Assembly (NCBI RefSeq): GCF_000003195.3 | Contig: NC_012876.2 | Coordinates: 48,603,276 to 48,667,275, forward strand | DNA: 64,000 nt | Source: Sorghum bicolor | Lineage: Eukaryota > Streptophyta > Magnoliopsida > Poales > Poaceae | Reading direction: 5' to 3' | Shown: positions 32,928 to 55,475 of the stretch, in pieces | Layout: each line of letters starts with the position of its first letter | How positions within the stretch are numbered: position 1 is the first letter of the stretch | Made by a program: the position numbers and the translations under genes | The notes under the pieces: model-generated | Told to the model about the DNA's origin: nothing | What the model saw: only the letters and a program-made list of their open reading frames with translations | The model's database searches: none

Positions 32928-33238
32928 CCATGCCCCTACAACTAACATACACGTAGCTCTAGATGGCAGACCAGATATTTCGCAAAGTCGAAGGTATAAT
33001 AACTAATGTCCCTGTCAAAATCAACGACCATTTTATTCCAACAGATTTCCAAGTCATTGACATGGGAGAAGATGAGTATGATCCACCCATCATCCTTTGG
33101 AAGACTGTTCCTCAGCACCGTAAAGCCATCATGTACATTGGAATAGGAGAAGTCCACATGCACTTCCCCTCTGAGAAGGTACGTCGCTACTTTGATGATT
33201 CTAACTATATATTTGAGATTCTAAGCAGACCAGGATGA

Positions 33239-35370
33239 GAAGAAGACAACACAACCGCAACCAAAGGAGGTAAATCATCAAGGACGAATGGGCGGACTAC
33301 GAAGGAGAGGTAATAAGATCTGAAGATATACATATCTTGAACAGGTTTGTCTTGAGGAGACCGTAGCACCAAATCAGGTACGAAAAGGGAAAAGAGTTGT
33401 AATAGAAGAGGAGGCGCCGTCGGAACCACCGTCTAAGCCATCCAACGAATCCCAGGACGACTAAGCACATAAGGAGTCCCGTTCGGAGGACTTAAAAGCA
33501 CTAAACACCGTGCCAAGAGATAAACTTGGTAGTTATCACTTTTTCTTTTATTATTTACTTTCCTTAAATAAGCTTGTTTAGTTAATCATGTTCATACTAC
33601 CCTGAAAAGAAAATAAAAATATTAAAAATGACAAAGCCCCATATGAGTATGCTAGTGGCATAAAACCCATAAGTACATTCACTGTGGTGGTATAAAAATA
33701 AAATAAATATATTCCTATTCTATAAAAATGAAAATGTAAAAATAAGTTTATGATCCTACCAAAGAGAATAACATTTATTGAGGAAACTCAACATGATAAA
33801 GGGCTAGAGATTTACACTAACACTTAACCAGTTCCACAAAGCTTTGTTGTCTATTTGAGCTCCATAGAATTCAAGGATCAAGAGGACTAGCAGACGGAGG
33901 ACATCCTAATCGCTGTTAGGGTGCTGCCGACATTCAAATACACCTCTGCCACCTGCTAGCTACATCAAAAGAAATTACGTCAAAATCCAGCTTGGGGGAG
34001 AGCACCCCCATTTATCCAGCTAAATGTTTCTACTTGCGTTTATACTTTACTCAAATAATAAAAAGATACATAATCATAAAAAACCAAATAAAGATTTTGT
34101 GCTTATTTATGTATAAATATATCTTGCTTAGTTTGCTAAATAAATAAATAAATAAAGTGGTTATGCTAAACTGAATCTTAATAATAAACTCTTACATGGA
34201 TATGATGAATAGTTCCTCTGCCAAGTACCTAGTTTTCAAAATTGAGCTCTCTCTCAAGTTTAGCCATAACTGTTATAATTTAAAACTTGCTCTAAACCTA
34301 AATTTGTGGGAAGAGTACTTGATCTAAAGTCTAAGTTGTTAACGGATATGATATGGGAAGGTTGAGCTGCTGTTTATCTGTTCCTAGATATGCTAGAATT
34401 CTGGAGAATTTTATCTTTGAAAATCTTTAAAAATGTTGCATGATGAGTTCCTGTATGATGAGAGTTTAAATTCCTGGCACAGCCATATATACATGCTTAT
34501 TAGACTAAGAACCATACATTTACTGCTTATGAGCATTGAGTGTGGTCAAGACCCTTAGAAGCTTGTCATGCGGTTAAAATCAAGATTCACTTACACGTCC
34601 ACTCATATATGCTACTTCTACTCTAGAAGTACGCATCCACATACATCCACTCATTTCCATCTCCAGATCCACCTAAAATTATTTTACTCCTATCCAGGAG
34701 AGAATAGCTAAAAACATTCTCCTATTCCTATTATTCCCTGTGAAATAAATGCTCGAGTTATCTTGGTTACTACCACTTGCTACATTATTCCAGAAGGGTG
34801 AGTGCTCTAAAAAAAGAAGTGAGTATGAGGAAATAAAAAGGGGCAAGTGCCCGGAACCTCGAAGAAAAAAAAGTGAGACGAGAGGTAAAAATGGACAAGT
34901 GTCCGACAGTAGAATTAGGGGTACAAGATACCCACCTGAGAGAAAAGAAAATATAGAGCATCTCATTTCCCTCAAAAAGCTTCAAAGTACAAGAAAGGTA
35001 TGTATCCCCTCAAAAGAGCAAAAGTAGAATTAGACTTTCACCATGGTTTTCACCATTATCACCATCATCATCATACATCATTCATTCGCCACACATGCAC
35101 ATCTTGATTTGACTTATTGACTTGTTCTTCTGGATCCATAGTTTGACTATGCAATAAATGTCTTATAAGTATGTATACTTTATCTCCCACCTATGAGCTC
35201 CAGATATCAAAGCCTTATTACCTCGAGTAAGTTTTAAGTCTTAATAGTTTGCTCTAACTCAGAGATGAGACCTTGTTTGAAAGCATGTGTACCATCAACA
35301 TACTAAGGCATTACAGGAACTCCTGATCCATCACTGAGTCTATCCTTGATCAGGGACGAGCAAGAGGTAA
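33239..35370. other. Element B long 3' non-coding internal region
   Basis: No translated domain is seen. It is AT-rich and conserved in order with 60990-62741 (element G) and, inverted, with 62800-64000 (element F). Landmarks include AGCTTGGGGGAGAGCACC near 33988 (a second purine tract) and AAAAGGGGCAAGTGCCCGGA near 34838, which forms a small hairpin. Its conservation across three copies suggests a packaging or transcript role, which is inference. Confidence 0.55.
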
Positions 35371-35383
35371 TCTTGGGGGAGTT
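35371..35383 (+). promoter_or_regulatory. Element B polypurine tract
   Basis: TCTTGGGGGAGTT directly precedes the TGTTGATGG start of the 3' LTR. Confidence 0.75.
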
Positions 35384-37020
35384 TGTTGATGGTCCTTAAG
35401 TATCAAATTTAATCATCGAATAAATAAAGAAAAGGATCTAAATGCAACCAACACCCAGACTTAGGGTTTTATCTGACAGAATTCCACGAGTTTTTGTGTT
35501 TGTCTATTTCTGCAGGGGGTTATCAGGAAATATGGAGGAAAGGCCCACACGTCGGGTTTACATAGAGATAACGTGTGTGGCAATTTTCCATCATCTAGAA
35601 GATTCCAGAAGCCACGGAAATGAGCGGGAGGCCGAGCGGGCCCTGGGGCAGGGCGCCCGCTCTCCCCCCTAGGACGCCCGCCCTGGCTTGAGAGCCAATC
35701 AGGCTCCGCCTCACGAGTCATGCTCCACCGACCTAAGGGATCAAGGAAAACTACGCGATTAAGGTTGGTTTGATCCGACGTCCCACGTTCATTTGGGAAG
35801 GCTATATAAGCAAGGCCCCTGGCCCCTAGAGGGGGCAACTCTCAAACCCTAATTCATTCATTCATCCAAGGAGAAGAGCCTCTAATCAAAACCTACAGCC
35901 ACCACATCAACTAGATCTCTAGTTTAGCATAGCTACATAGGATTAGAACTAGAAGAAGTCAATCTTCGATTGGTTTCCGGATCTATCAAGAGGATTCTTG
36001 GTAATTCCTCTATTGTTCTTTATTTGTTCATCATTGTTCTTCAATATTATGAATATGACTTTGACTCTATTTCAATATATTGATTATGACTTTGCTCTAC
36101 TTGTTTATATTTTCAATTATATCGTTCTTAGTTTATCATGGTTATATGCTTGGCTTAGTTAGATTGGAATTATATAAATGCTTAGGATCATATAGCGTTT
36201 ATCCATGTGTACAGTGGGTAAATGATAAGTATTGTGTAGGTGTGATGCCTATACCGTATTTATCTGCGATTGTACCCTATATGTCGGATCATGGGGTGGT
36301 TCACAGTGGTGATAGCTCCGTTGATTCTTATATAGCCCCCCTCCCATGTATAGGGCAGGCAGAGCAACATTATTATAGGGGAGTGATTGCTATGTTTTTC
36401 ATCTTCCTTGATAATATTACTATGCATGGGCGTAATCTTATCTCACAATGATTGCCATGTATAATTGCACTAACTATGATATGCTAGACTTTATAGTTAA
36501 GAATAAATTTGGAAATATTCTTGTAGTTCATCCTAATTCCATGCTAATGACTTACTAGAATATCTGTTGAGGTGCTTATCATTATCATATGTGGCTAGTT
36601 ATGCTGATCAGAATAGTTATCTTTGTCACCATTCATATTTTATCTATATTTTATGTGACACTTACCCCTGTATTGATGAGATAGATGAATGCTCTCTATT
36701 ACACATGCAATGATACTCAGTTCCATATTTCATTCCATCATTATTAGTAATCCCTTCCCAGTGGTAAAAATATAAATAACAATACCTGTAATACTTTTCG
36801 GTTAAAATACTGCATCGGTATTAATCTGTGTGTTTGCAGATCCCATTTATTATTTATCTAGATGAGCAATTGCATATTTCAATACCGCGTCTCTCATGTC
36901 ATGCTGGGGATGACAATTTGGCTTAAGTGGCATGAGGGATAGGTTTAGCATTTTTGGCGCCGTTATCAGAAATAGAAAACTAAGGTCTACTTTTAGTAAT
37001 GATGTTAAGAATGCGCAAAA
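35384..37020 (+). repeat. Element B 3' LTR (1637 bp)
   Basis: It has the same length as the 5' LTR and starts TGTTGATGGTCC. Its end has drifted from CCCAACA to CGCAAAA, but the CTCTT duplication that follows fixes the border. Palindromes stand at 35651 and 35672 (the second with one mismatch) and TATA at 35803. Confidence 0.92.
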
Positions 37021-37025
37021 CTCTT

Positions 37026-37462
37026 CACAGCGTAGCTAGAGGACGCCTCTGTGCTTGTTGCGGTGCTCTCCGCGTGGGAGTAGAAGGACGCCCACGTGCT
37101 GGTTCGCACTGGGACGCTGTGCCGATTCATGGTGGTTCGGCAACGGGCACTAACCATCGGCGAACAAAGGGTCCGAAGTGGAGATAGAGGCCCGGATGCG
37201 GAGGCAGAGGACGGCCATAAGCTGCCGCGATTAGATGCCGTCGAGGAGCAGGTAGGAGACAACGTTTGCCTCGATCCGGCCTTAAGGCACCGTAGGAAAT
37301 AGATGTCATGATTTTGTGCTAGGACAACACCTTCCTAATCACACGGGGGGTCGTTCGCACGATGAGGCGGTAGATAGACGAACCATTTTTTGTTGCGCCA
37401 AAATATATTCATCTTTTAGTCTTCTTAGTTGTGGGAGATTTTTGGATTCTATGATCGGTCTT
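37026..37462. other. Intergenic flank right of element B
   Basis: A GC-rich stretch (37030-37310) is open in several frames but shows no recognisable protein. It then turns AT-rich. It is the continuation of the sequence left of 16617. Confidence 0.35.
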
Positions 37463-37731
37463 AGAGCAACTCTAAGAGATTAGTCAAATTATTTTCTAAA
37501 GATAAATTTAGCTATTGTTGAAGGAAAACGTTTTTAAGACTCTGTAAACGACTCTTCAAATTTAGTAGCTCTCTATCTCACCTGAATCGCTCTATACTTT
37601 TGGATAGTCTAACTCACTAGCCATCCTTTATCTGTTGGAGTACTTTAATATTTTTTTTGTCAAATTTATTTTAAAGAGTAGCTAAATTAGTAAATTTGGC
37701 TAGTTTTTTTGACTAATCTATTGGAGATGCT
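37463..37731. mobile_element. MITE-like inverted-repeat element
   Basis: AGAGCAACTCTAAGAGATTAGTCAAA at the left is mirrored by TTTGACTAATCTATTGGAGATGCT at the right. The GAGCAACTC/GAGATGCT terminal style is common in grass MITEs. The superfamily was not determined. Confidence 0.55.
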
Positions 37732-38740
37732 ACAGTTTTGCATTTTATTTTTGGCAAAATATGGAGTTTGTCAAGTCTTAAATCAAAATAGAAAGGAGAA
37801 AAAAGGTCACCTTCAGTGGTTTGGTAAAATTGAGTTCGCCATTCTACTACTCCCAGCTGGTCAAATCATCCTCCCAGATGGCCAATCTACTGCTCCCAGC
37901 TGGCCATATATACTACTCTAAGGTCCAAGCAACAACCGACACTAACATATAAACCTTAGGTACCATGTAAACCAGATGCACATAATGAATCCATGGTCAT
38001 GACGTACGTATCTCCTCCACAGCCGGCTTGATGAAGATCACCTCTCCATAGTCGGTGTTGATGTCCAGCGATGTGCAGAACCAAAAGATCGCGACCTCCA
38101 ACTTTCCGTGGGAAGAAAATAGCGACGACGCGTGTGGAAGGAAAACACGCGAAGCTATGCGATGCCAAGCGCAATACACGGTTCGCATATATACCAAACC
38201 TGGTCAGGATTTTGCCAAGTTAACCAAAATACAAATCTCATTTGCCGAACCGTTGAATAAAAGTTTTTAAGATTTTTTTTTGCAAAAACAAGAATGCAAA
38301 GCCCATTTGCAAAACCGTTGGAGATGCTCAATAGTTTGCAAATTTTGTTTGGCAAATAACAATATTTGCCAACTCCCAAAACGATATGGAGAGGGAAAAA
38401 GGCATCTCCAAGTGTTTGACAATTTTGACTTGGTAAAAAAATTCTGTTGCTTCCGGAGATCAACGAAGAAGTATCAGGTTGTCAACTTGGTATAAAAGCG
38501 CACGCATGCAGTATGCTAAGCCTATTCTAGACGCGCATAAATGCCAAGAAAGGAGGAGAATTTACCAACTTGCTATAAATGCCAAGTCCAATTGCCAAAT
38601 GTTGGATACAAGAGATTGTGAGAGTTTTTGCAAAAAAACAAAAATGACAAACCTATTTTCAAAACTGTTGAAGCTCAAAGTGGTCAAAATTGGCCATCAT
38701 AAATAATAATTAATTTACGTTTAGAAAAGGGGTTCAGCTA
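37732..38740. other. Intergenic, repeat-like, no gene
   Basis: It contains several related AT-rich pieces (TTTGCAAAACCGTTGGAGATGCTC at 38307; ATTTTCAAAACTGTTGAAGCTC at 38654) that look like ends of the same MITE family as its neighbours. A short run of GATGGCCAATC/CAGCTGGCCA repeats lies near 37860-37910. No coding region is supported. Confidence 0.4.
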
Positions 38741-39071
38741 AGAGCAACTCTAATAGTTTGCTAAAACTCACTTACCAAATTTATAGTTTTGCCTTCTTTA
38801 ACAATTTGCTATTTGGGCTTGGCAAAAGAACTTAACATCCTAGGATTTTTGCCAATTCACAAAATTGAGCCTCCAATAAGTTGGTAAAACTAGTTGTCAA
38901 ATTATGATACACGTGATGCCAAGCGATGGAGGACTTAGCATATTGGCCAAATGAAGGGAGAATTTTGCCAAGTTCATAAAATTGTCAAGTAGTTTTGCTA
39001 ATTTATTAGAGGCTATTTTTATGATTTTAACAAAAATCCTAAAATGCCAACTAAAAACTTACCGTTGGAGT
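38741..39071. mobile_element. MITE-like element, AGAGCAACTC type
   Basis: It starts AGAGCAACTCTAATAGTTTG and ends CTTACCGTTGGAGTC, with a mirrored TTGCTAAAACTCACTTACC. This is the same terminal style as 37463-37731. Confidence 0.5.
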
Positions 39072-39387
39072 CAAAAAAATTTCATCCATCCCATCGAATC
39101 TTTAGACACATGCATGGAACATTAAATATAGATAAAAAATAAACTAATTACACAGTTTGGTTGAAAATCGCGAGACGAATCTTTTAAGCCTAGTTAGTCC
39201 ATGATTAGCCTTAAGTGCTAACCCACATGTGCTAATGATAAATTAATTAGACTTAATAGATTTGTCTAAGAGTTTTCAGATGAGCTATGTAATTTATTTT
39301 TTTATTAGTTTCTAAAAATCTCTACCCACATCCTTTCGACACATATGATGTGACGTCAAAAAATTTCATGTTCAATCTAAACAAGCC
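39072..39387. mobile_element. MITE (TAAACAAGCC end) close to the alpha-SNAP start
   Basis: The right end ATCTAAACAAGCC and the interior (ATGTGACGTCAAAAAATTTC; CGCGAGACGAATCTTTTAAGCC) match a common grass MITE class. The left end looks truncated against the previous element. It ends 291 bp before the alpha-SNAP ATG. Confidence 0.55.
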
Positions 39388-39678
39388 TGAGTCATCGAAC
39401 CAAGTCAAAAAAAAAATCGAACCCGAACCCGGCCAAAAGAGAGACTGTGGACGTGTCCATCCGCCGCGGAGCCGCCCGCACGGTCGCGCCGACCCCGACT
39501 CGTCTACAGATCCGCACGACGAAGCACAGAGGCATCCCACCCTTCCGCGTGGTGTGCTCCGTTCCTCTTTACGCCGTTTCCTCTCCCGACTCTCTCCTCG
39601 CCGTGCGCCGGCGTCCGACGCGTAGGAGTAGGAGGAACAAAGGCCGAGGCGGCGGGCGCGGCTGCGGCTGCAGAGGCG
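39388..39678 (+). promoter_or_regulatory. Proximal promoter and 5' leader of alpha-SNAP
   Basis: A GC-rich leader with pyrimidine patches (CCGTTTCCTCTCCCGACTCTCTCC) runs up to the ATG. No clear TATA box is seen, which is common for housekeeping plant genes. The transcription start is not determined. Confidence 0.45.
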
Positions 39679-51231
<11,553 letters not shown>

Positions 51232-53065
51232 GTATTGTTGTAAAAAATGGCACGATATGTTTTCGTTTGTGGCTCCATTGCATTGGAGGCATCGTGTTCC
51301 TTACAAACGAGCATGATGATAAAATTAATCGCTGGTCTGTGGTTGTACAGAACGTCAATTTGGGTTGTCCTGTTGATGTGACTGCCAGTTTCATTGACTT
51401 CATGATTTGCTGTCATTGAAAATTAGTACCGAATGCTTTTTCTGCGGTTCCTGCTCTTTTCCATTTGCTATTGTAGTTCTATACCTTATTAATAATCTAA
51501 GCGGTTTCCGCTGGATTGTATCACCGGTCTGCAAACGTACCAGCTTTACCAAGTGAACTCAACTGTTCGAAATCGCTGCTGTTGTTAAATTACTGTTACT
51601 TATCCCTGAGTGCATGAACTGTTGCCTGTTTTTAACTGTTTTAAATCCTGGTTAAGACGTCTTGAGGGATTCCACAGAAATACTAACCCCCCCTAAAAAA
51701 ACTAATTAGGACTTGTTGACGACGCCGCCTCCTGCACGACAGATCTGTGGTGACCCTCAACTCGTCAAGGCAGGGGTGGAGGTGGAGTGTTTGGGCCGTG
51801 CTTCCTCATGTATGTAGATCGGTCACTTTCTGATTTTCTGGGCGTGTTGTAGAGGGGCCTCTCCTCTGTCCTTGGACGCGGTTCAGGTATGCCTTACCTC
51901 TGGAATACTAACCTCTGTCTCCGCTACCAGGACGACTACTACATGAGTTTATCTCTGTGTCCCCTCTCCACATTTCCATCTTTTATTTGGATCATACTCC
52001 ACTTCGTGTGTGCGGCAACTGCAGGCAAAGATCCTTGTTGAAATGCCTTAGTGTAGCTGTTAAGGTATACCGTGTACGAGTATTTGTTAAAAAATTCTCC
52101 TATTTAAGACAACCACTCATTCAAATCAATCTGTTAAGCAATATTATGAAGTGTATATGGACTTTTCTCGTAGAGATATATACTTCCAATAACAGGAATT
52201 GGACCGATAACACAAATTGCAGTCCTTACAGGCCATATGATTCTGTCTAGATTACTTGCAATTTGCAAAGCAGTTGTTTGTCTGCAGCATGCAGCCATGT
52301 TCACATGAACAAATATCCAGTCGACTACAATATTAGCAGGTTGCTTCAATCACTAAATGCTTAGTGGGAGGTGCGATCAGGCAATCACACATAAACAAGC
52401 GGGTTGCCTAGGCAGCTTATGCTTGGTGGCTTTCATCACGAACAAATAAAGCTGTAGAGGTCTATCTGTAAAGGGAGCAATGCAGTGATGATTGATGAAG
52501 CATGTCGCACATAAACAAATGTTTTCTTTTCTTTTCTCGAATACGCATCAATGACATCAGATGGAGCCAACTGGATGACCATGGCACCAGTCACCAGCCA
52601 CCTGTGCGAGCCAACCGGATGACAGTGGCACCAGCCACCAGTGCGTGGTGGACGATGACGACCGTTTGTCAGACAAAATGAGGCCACCTGAACTATCGAT
52701 TATGCAGGCCATAAATCGTTAGCGAATCGGTCATGCAAGCTTCTCTTCCGACCTCAAGCAAGGCGATCGTGCAGCGGCTCATTGACGACGACGCCAGGCG
52801 CCAACGGCGACATGGACACCGAGTACGCCAGCCCTCGCCGGTCGCCGCCACAATCCGACAGCGCGTCCGGTGGAGGGGTTTCTTTTCCCCTCTCTTTGGA
52901 GAATGCATATGTGCGTTTGTTGTGTTCATATTTTTGTGCATTTGTGCTACTGAGATTTTTGTACTACTCATTGGCATTCAGTCCATAGGACTGATTAAAT
53001 ATGAAATATAGGATTTTCTTTTATTGTTTTGCTTGGTATAATTACTGACTAGCTACTGTTTCACA
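51232..53065. other. 3' UTR of alpha-SNAP and downstream region
   Basis: The first few hundred bases are probably the alpha-SNAP 3' UTR, with AT-rich signals such as TTATTAATAATC near 51487. Further on there is a C-run and GC-rich patch (51690-51800). Two diverged tandem copies of GAGCCAACYGGATGACNRTGGCACCAG lie at about 52565-52650. An Arg-rich open stretch at 52733-53011 shows no recognisable domain, though it could be the first exon of the neighbouring gene fragment. Confidence 0.4.
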
Positions 53066-53295
53066 GGGTTCTTCCAGCGATCAAGTTGGTTACAGGTCAA
53101 ATAGTTCTCTGCAAATACCAGAACCACAACAAATCCAAGAAGAAGAAGAAGATTACCATGGCTGCAGAAAATTGCACCTAATGCAAGGAAGAAGCCAAGG
53201 AGCCACCTAAATCAAATACTGCAGAGGAGAATGCAAATAAATATAAGCAGTTCAAGCTGTTTGATACTGTTCAGAATTTCTCTGACCATCACTAG
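53066..53295 (+). pseudogene. Possible fragment of a UBC23/UBC25-like ubiquitin-conjugating enzyme gene
   Basis: KQFKLFDTVQNFSDHH (53245-53292) resembles the FKxFDTVxDxSDHH(Y/F) signature that precedes the catalytic domain in large plant E2 enzymes. It is followed at once by TAG where an aromatic residue is expected, and the catalytic domain is absent. The upstream exon-like stretch (SSSDQVGYRSNSSLQIPEPQ, then EEEED) starts after a plausible TTTCACAG splice acceptor. It is probably a truncated, non-functional gene copy. The family call rests on one motif. Confidence 0.4.
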
Positions 53296-54244
53296 GCTAA
53301 GAATTATCACGGAGAGATGAGAGCATGCACCTAAGTTTGCTTCCGCGGCCAAACTCTGATTCTCATAGACTAATAGATTATGCTAAAGACAGAATCAAGC
53401 AGAAGCGTCATGAATAGCAGGTCCGACGTACATGCTCTTTGCTACAGCTGCTAGCATGAAAGTAGTAGCTTTTAACAAATTATAGGATTTAGTGAATTTA
53501 ATTAACATGAAAACTTTGATACTGGTCTTTGATGCTACAGGTTTTTGGCTGAATAAAACATCTTTTTGCATTGTAGGAATGGAACAATCGATGGCTTCTG
53601 AAGCTTTCATTCATTGAAATTAGCTGTGCATGAAACACATGTGGGGTACAAATGTCACCTGTTAGTCAGCTACATGGTGAGTTCACTATCCAACAATATC
53701 AAGATTGTTGAAATGGAAATATAGGTTTATGTGAAATATGCAAGATAAGGGGATATCAGTGAGGATGGTGGAGAAATTGCACTCCCTCTCCCTCTCCCCC
53801 TCCCCACCGTCAGAACAAAGCAAGTGGTTAGCAACCTAAAGGGCGAAATGCAATTCTGCTCTAGCTAGGGTTGCAAGCCAGCATCCAACAATTCTAGTTG
53901 CTAAGATCGCTAGACACAATCAATCGCTATGTCGCTACTCACTAAATTAGTGTGCTCTCCAAGGACTAACTAAAAGAGCCACACTAATGAAACTAACACG
54001 CTCTCACGACTAGCTACACTAAAGAGCTTGACAACTAGTTTGCAAGAATGTAAAGGGGCGAGTAGGAGATTTATACCGCTGTGTAAGGATGAACCAATAA
54101 TAATATGAACCACCAGGAGAATACCAATCACAAGATGGACACTGTTGAGGACACCAAGATTTTTCTCCCGAGGTTCATGTGCTTGCCGGTACGCTAGTCC
54201 TCATTGCGTTGACCAAATCACTTGATGGTTGAACGGCTAAGAGG
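53296..54244. repeat. Repeat-like sequence without a gene
   Basis: The second half (53770-54244: CTAGCTAGGGTTGC; ACACCAAGATTTTTCTCCCGAGG; CTTGCCGGTACGCTAG) resembles a dispersed grass repeat that I cannot place in a family. A CTCCCTCTCCCTCTCC run lies near 53782. No coding region is supported. Confidence 0.4.
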
Positions 54245-55475
54245 TGTTGCACACGAAAGCATCTAGACCCCTAATGGGTTTCGGTGATTAATGACAATGT
54301 TGATTACTATGACTAACATGTGTTTTGCAGAGACAAAGTCATTTGTGTTAGGTCATGGTAATGATGATCGATGGACTAGGTCGTTCATGCCGACTTAATG
54401 GTGGAAATCGTTTTGATTTTTAAAGGATGGTTGGACATCGTCAAGACTAGACTAGGTCTAGGTGCCATATGGTATTGAAGGGCACTTAGAGTAGTTTAGG
54501 ACTTTGTTTTTCCTTTGACCGTACTATTAAGGGGGGCATTGAGCCGGTAGCTTGACCTAGGCAAGGCTTTAGGTTTAGGTGTGGTGCACACTTGGTAAAC
54601 CTAGCACTAGGCAGCTCTGAGAAAGTCCTTAGATCGAGAGAATCAAACTTCATTTTGGGAAATTTGTGATTCGACGAAGTTTAGGTGCTGAGACAGCACC
54701 GGACGCAGGCACTAGACGCTCTGGGAGTGCGTCTGGTGAGTGCTGACTTGGGTCAGCGCGTCCAGGTGCCTAGGGTTCGGCACCAGACGCACGCTCTGGA
54801 CTCGCCTGGGTGCGTCCGGTCCCGTACCCAAAGAGGGTTGCAACTTGCCCTCTCACCGGACCCGCTGTTGGTGTGTCCAGTGTGTGGCAGTTGCAAGTTC
54901 AAGTAGCCGTTAATGGGGCACCAGACGCTCTGCGGAGCGCATCTGGTGCAACATTGAGCGCGTCCGGTGCTCCCGTTTTCTAAGAAATTCAGGTGGCCGG
55001 CCCTTGGACTTGATGGGGAGTATTTATACTCCTCCACCTCGTCCATGGGAGGTTCCTTACCCATTTGATCCGTTGAGAAACACCTTGTGGTGCAAGAGAG
55101 AAGCAAGAGCCTAGAGAGGATTGAGAATTGAGAGATTTCTTGAGTGAATCCTTCTCTAGTGAGTTCCAAGACTTCAAGTGTGCATCCACCACTCTCTAGA
55201 GCCTTGTTTGGGTCAAGTGAGAGTTCTTTGCTTGTTACTCTTGGTGATCTCCATCACCTAGATGGTTCGGTGGTGATTGGAGGCATGAAGACCGCTTGGA
55301 GTTCTTGTGGGTGGCTCGTGTCAAGCTTGTGAGCGGTTTTGGGTGATTCACCGCGACAGAGTGTCGAAGAATCAGCCTGTAGAGAGCACTTGGTCCTTGT
55401 GCGAACCAAGGAGGAGCAAGGCCCTTGCGTGGGTGCTCCAACGAGGACTAGTGGATAGTGGCAACTCTTTGATAC
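54245..55475 (+). mobile_element. Probable SIRE/Maximus-type copia LTR, truncated by element F
   Basis: It starts TGTTGCACACGAAAGC and continues with CCCCTAATGGGTTTCGGTGAT. It has many GCGTCCGGTG/CACCAGACGC variants and a TATA-like GTATTTATACTCC at about 55020. This organisation is known from large grass copia LTRs. It is cut at 55475 by the LTR of element F. No coding part of this element is in the window. Confidence 0.5.

Larger units (their letters stand above)
20420..33238 (+). pseudogene. Element B second aspartic-protease-like domain, split by element C
   Basis: The left part (20420-20570) reads PFLIKKDDPGVPSIECTING and then ICDTGSGVNIIA, a proper DTGS active-site triplet. It is cut after the codons for RTM by element C. 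The right part (from 32933) continues PLQLTYT, then after two in-frame TAGs DQIFRKVEGIITNVPVKIND, IDMGEDEYDPPII and IGIGEVHMHFPSEKVR, ending at 33236-33238. Element G carries the same second domain uninterrupted. A retropepsin-like repeat after a first protease, with no RT following, is unusual. It may be a former protease-RT junction that was reduced. Confidence 0.7.
16622..37020 (+). mobile_element. Element B: non-autonomous Athila-type gypsy, host of element C
   Basis: Two 1637-bp LTRs in the same orientation are flanked by the 5-bp target duplication CTCTT (16617-16621 and 37021-37025). Without the inserted element C and its duplicated 5 bp, B is 8037 bp. It encodes a degraded gag, a zinc knuckle and two retropepsin-like segments, followed by about 2 kb of non-coding DNA and a purine tract. 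No RT, RNase H or integrase is present. B would therefore have depended on another element for mobility. Confidence 0.92.

Noticed and set aside
37005..37309. Short gene in the GC-rich flank right of B
   Set aside because: Frames open on both strands from composition; no motif, no splice structure and no clear homology.
54245..55475. Coding gene suggested by several short frames
   Set aside because: Frames are short and on both strands; the sequence reads as a copia LTR with repeated GCGTCCGGTG phrases.
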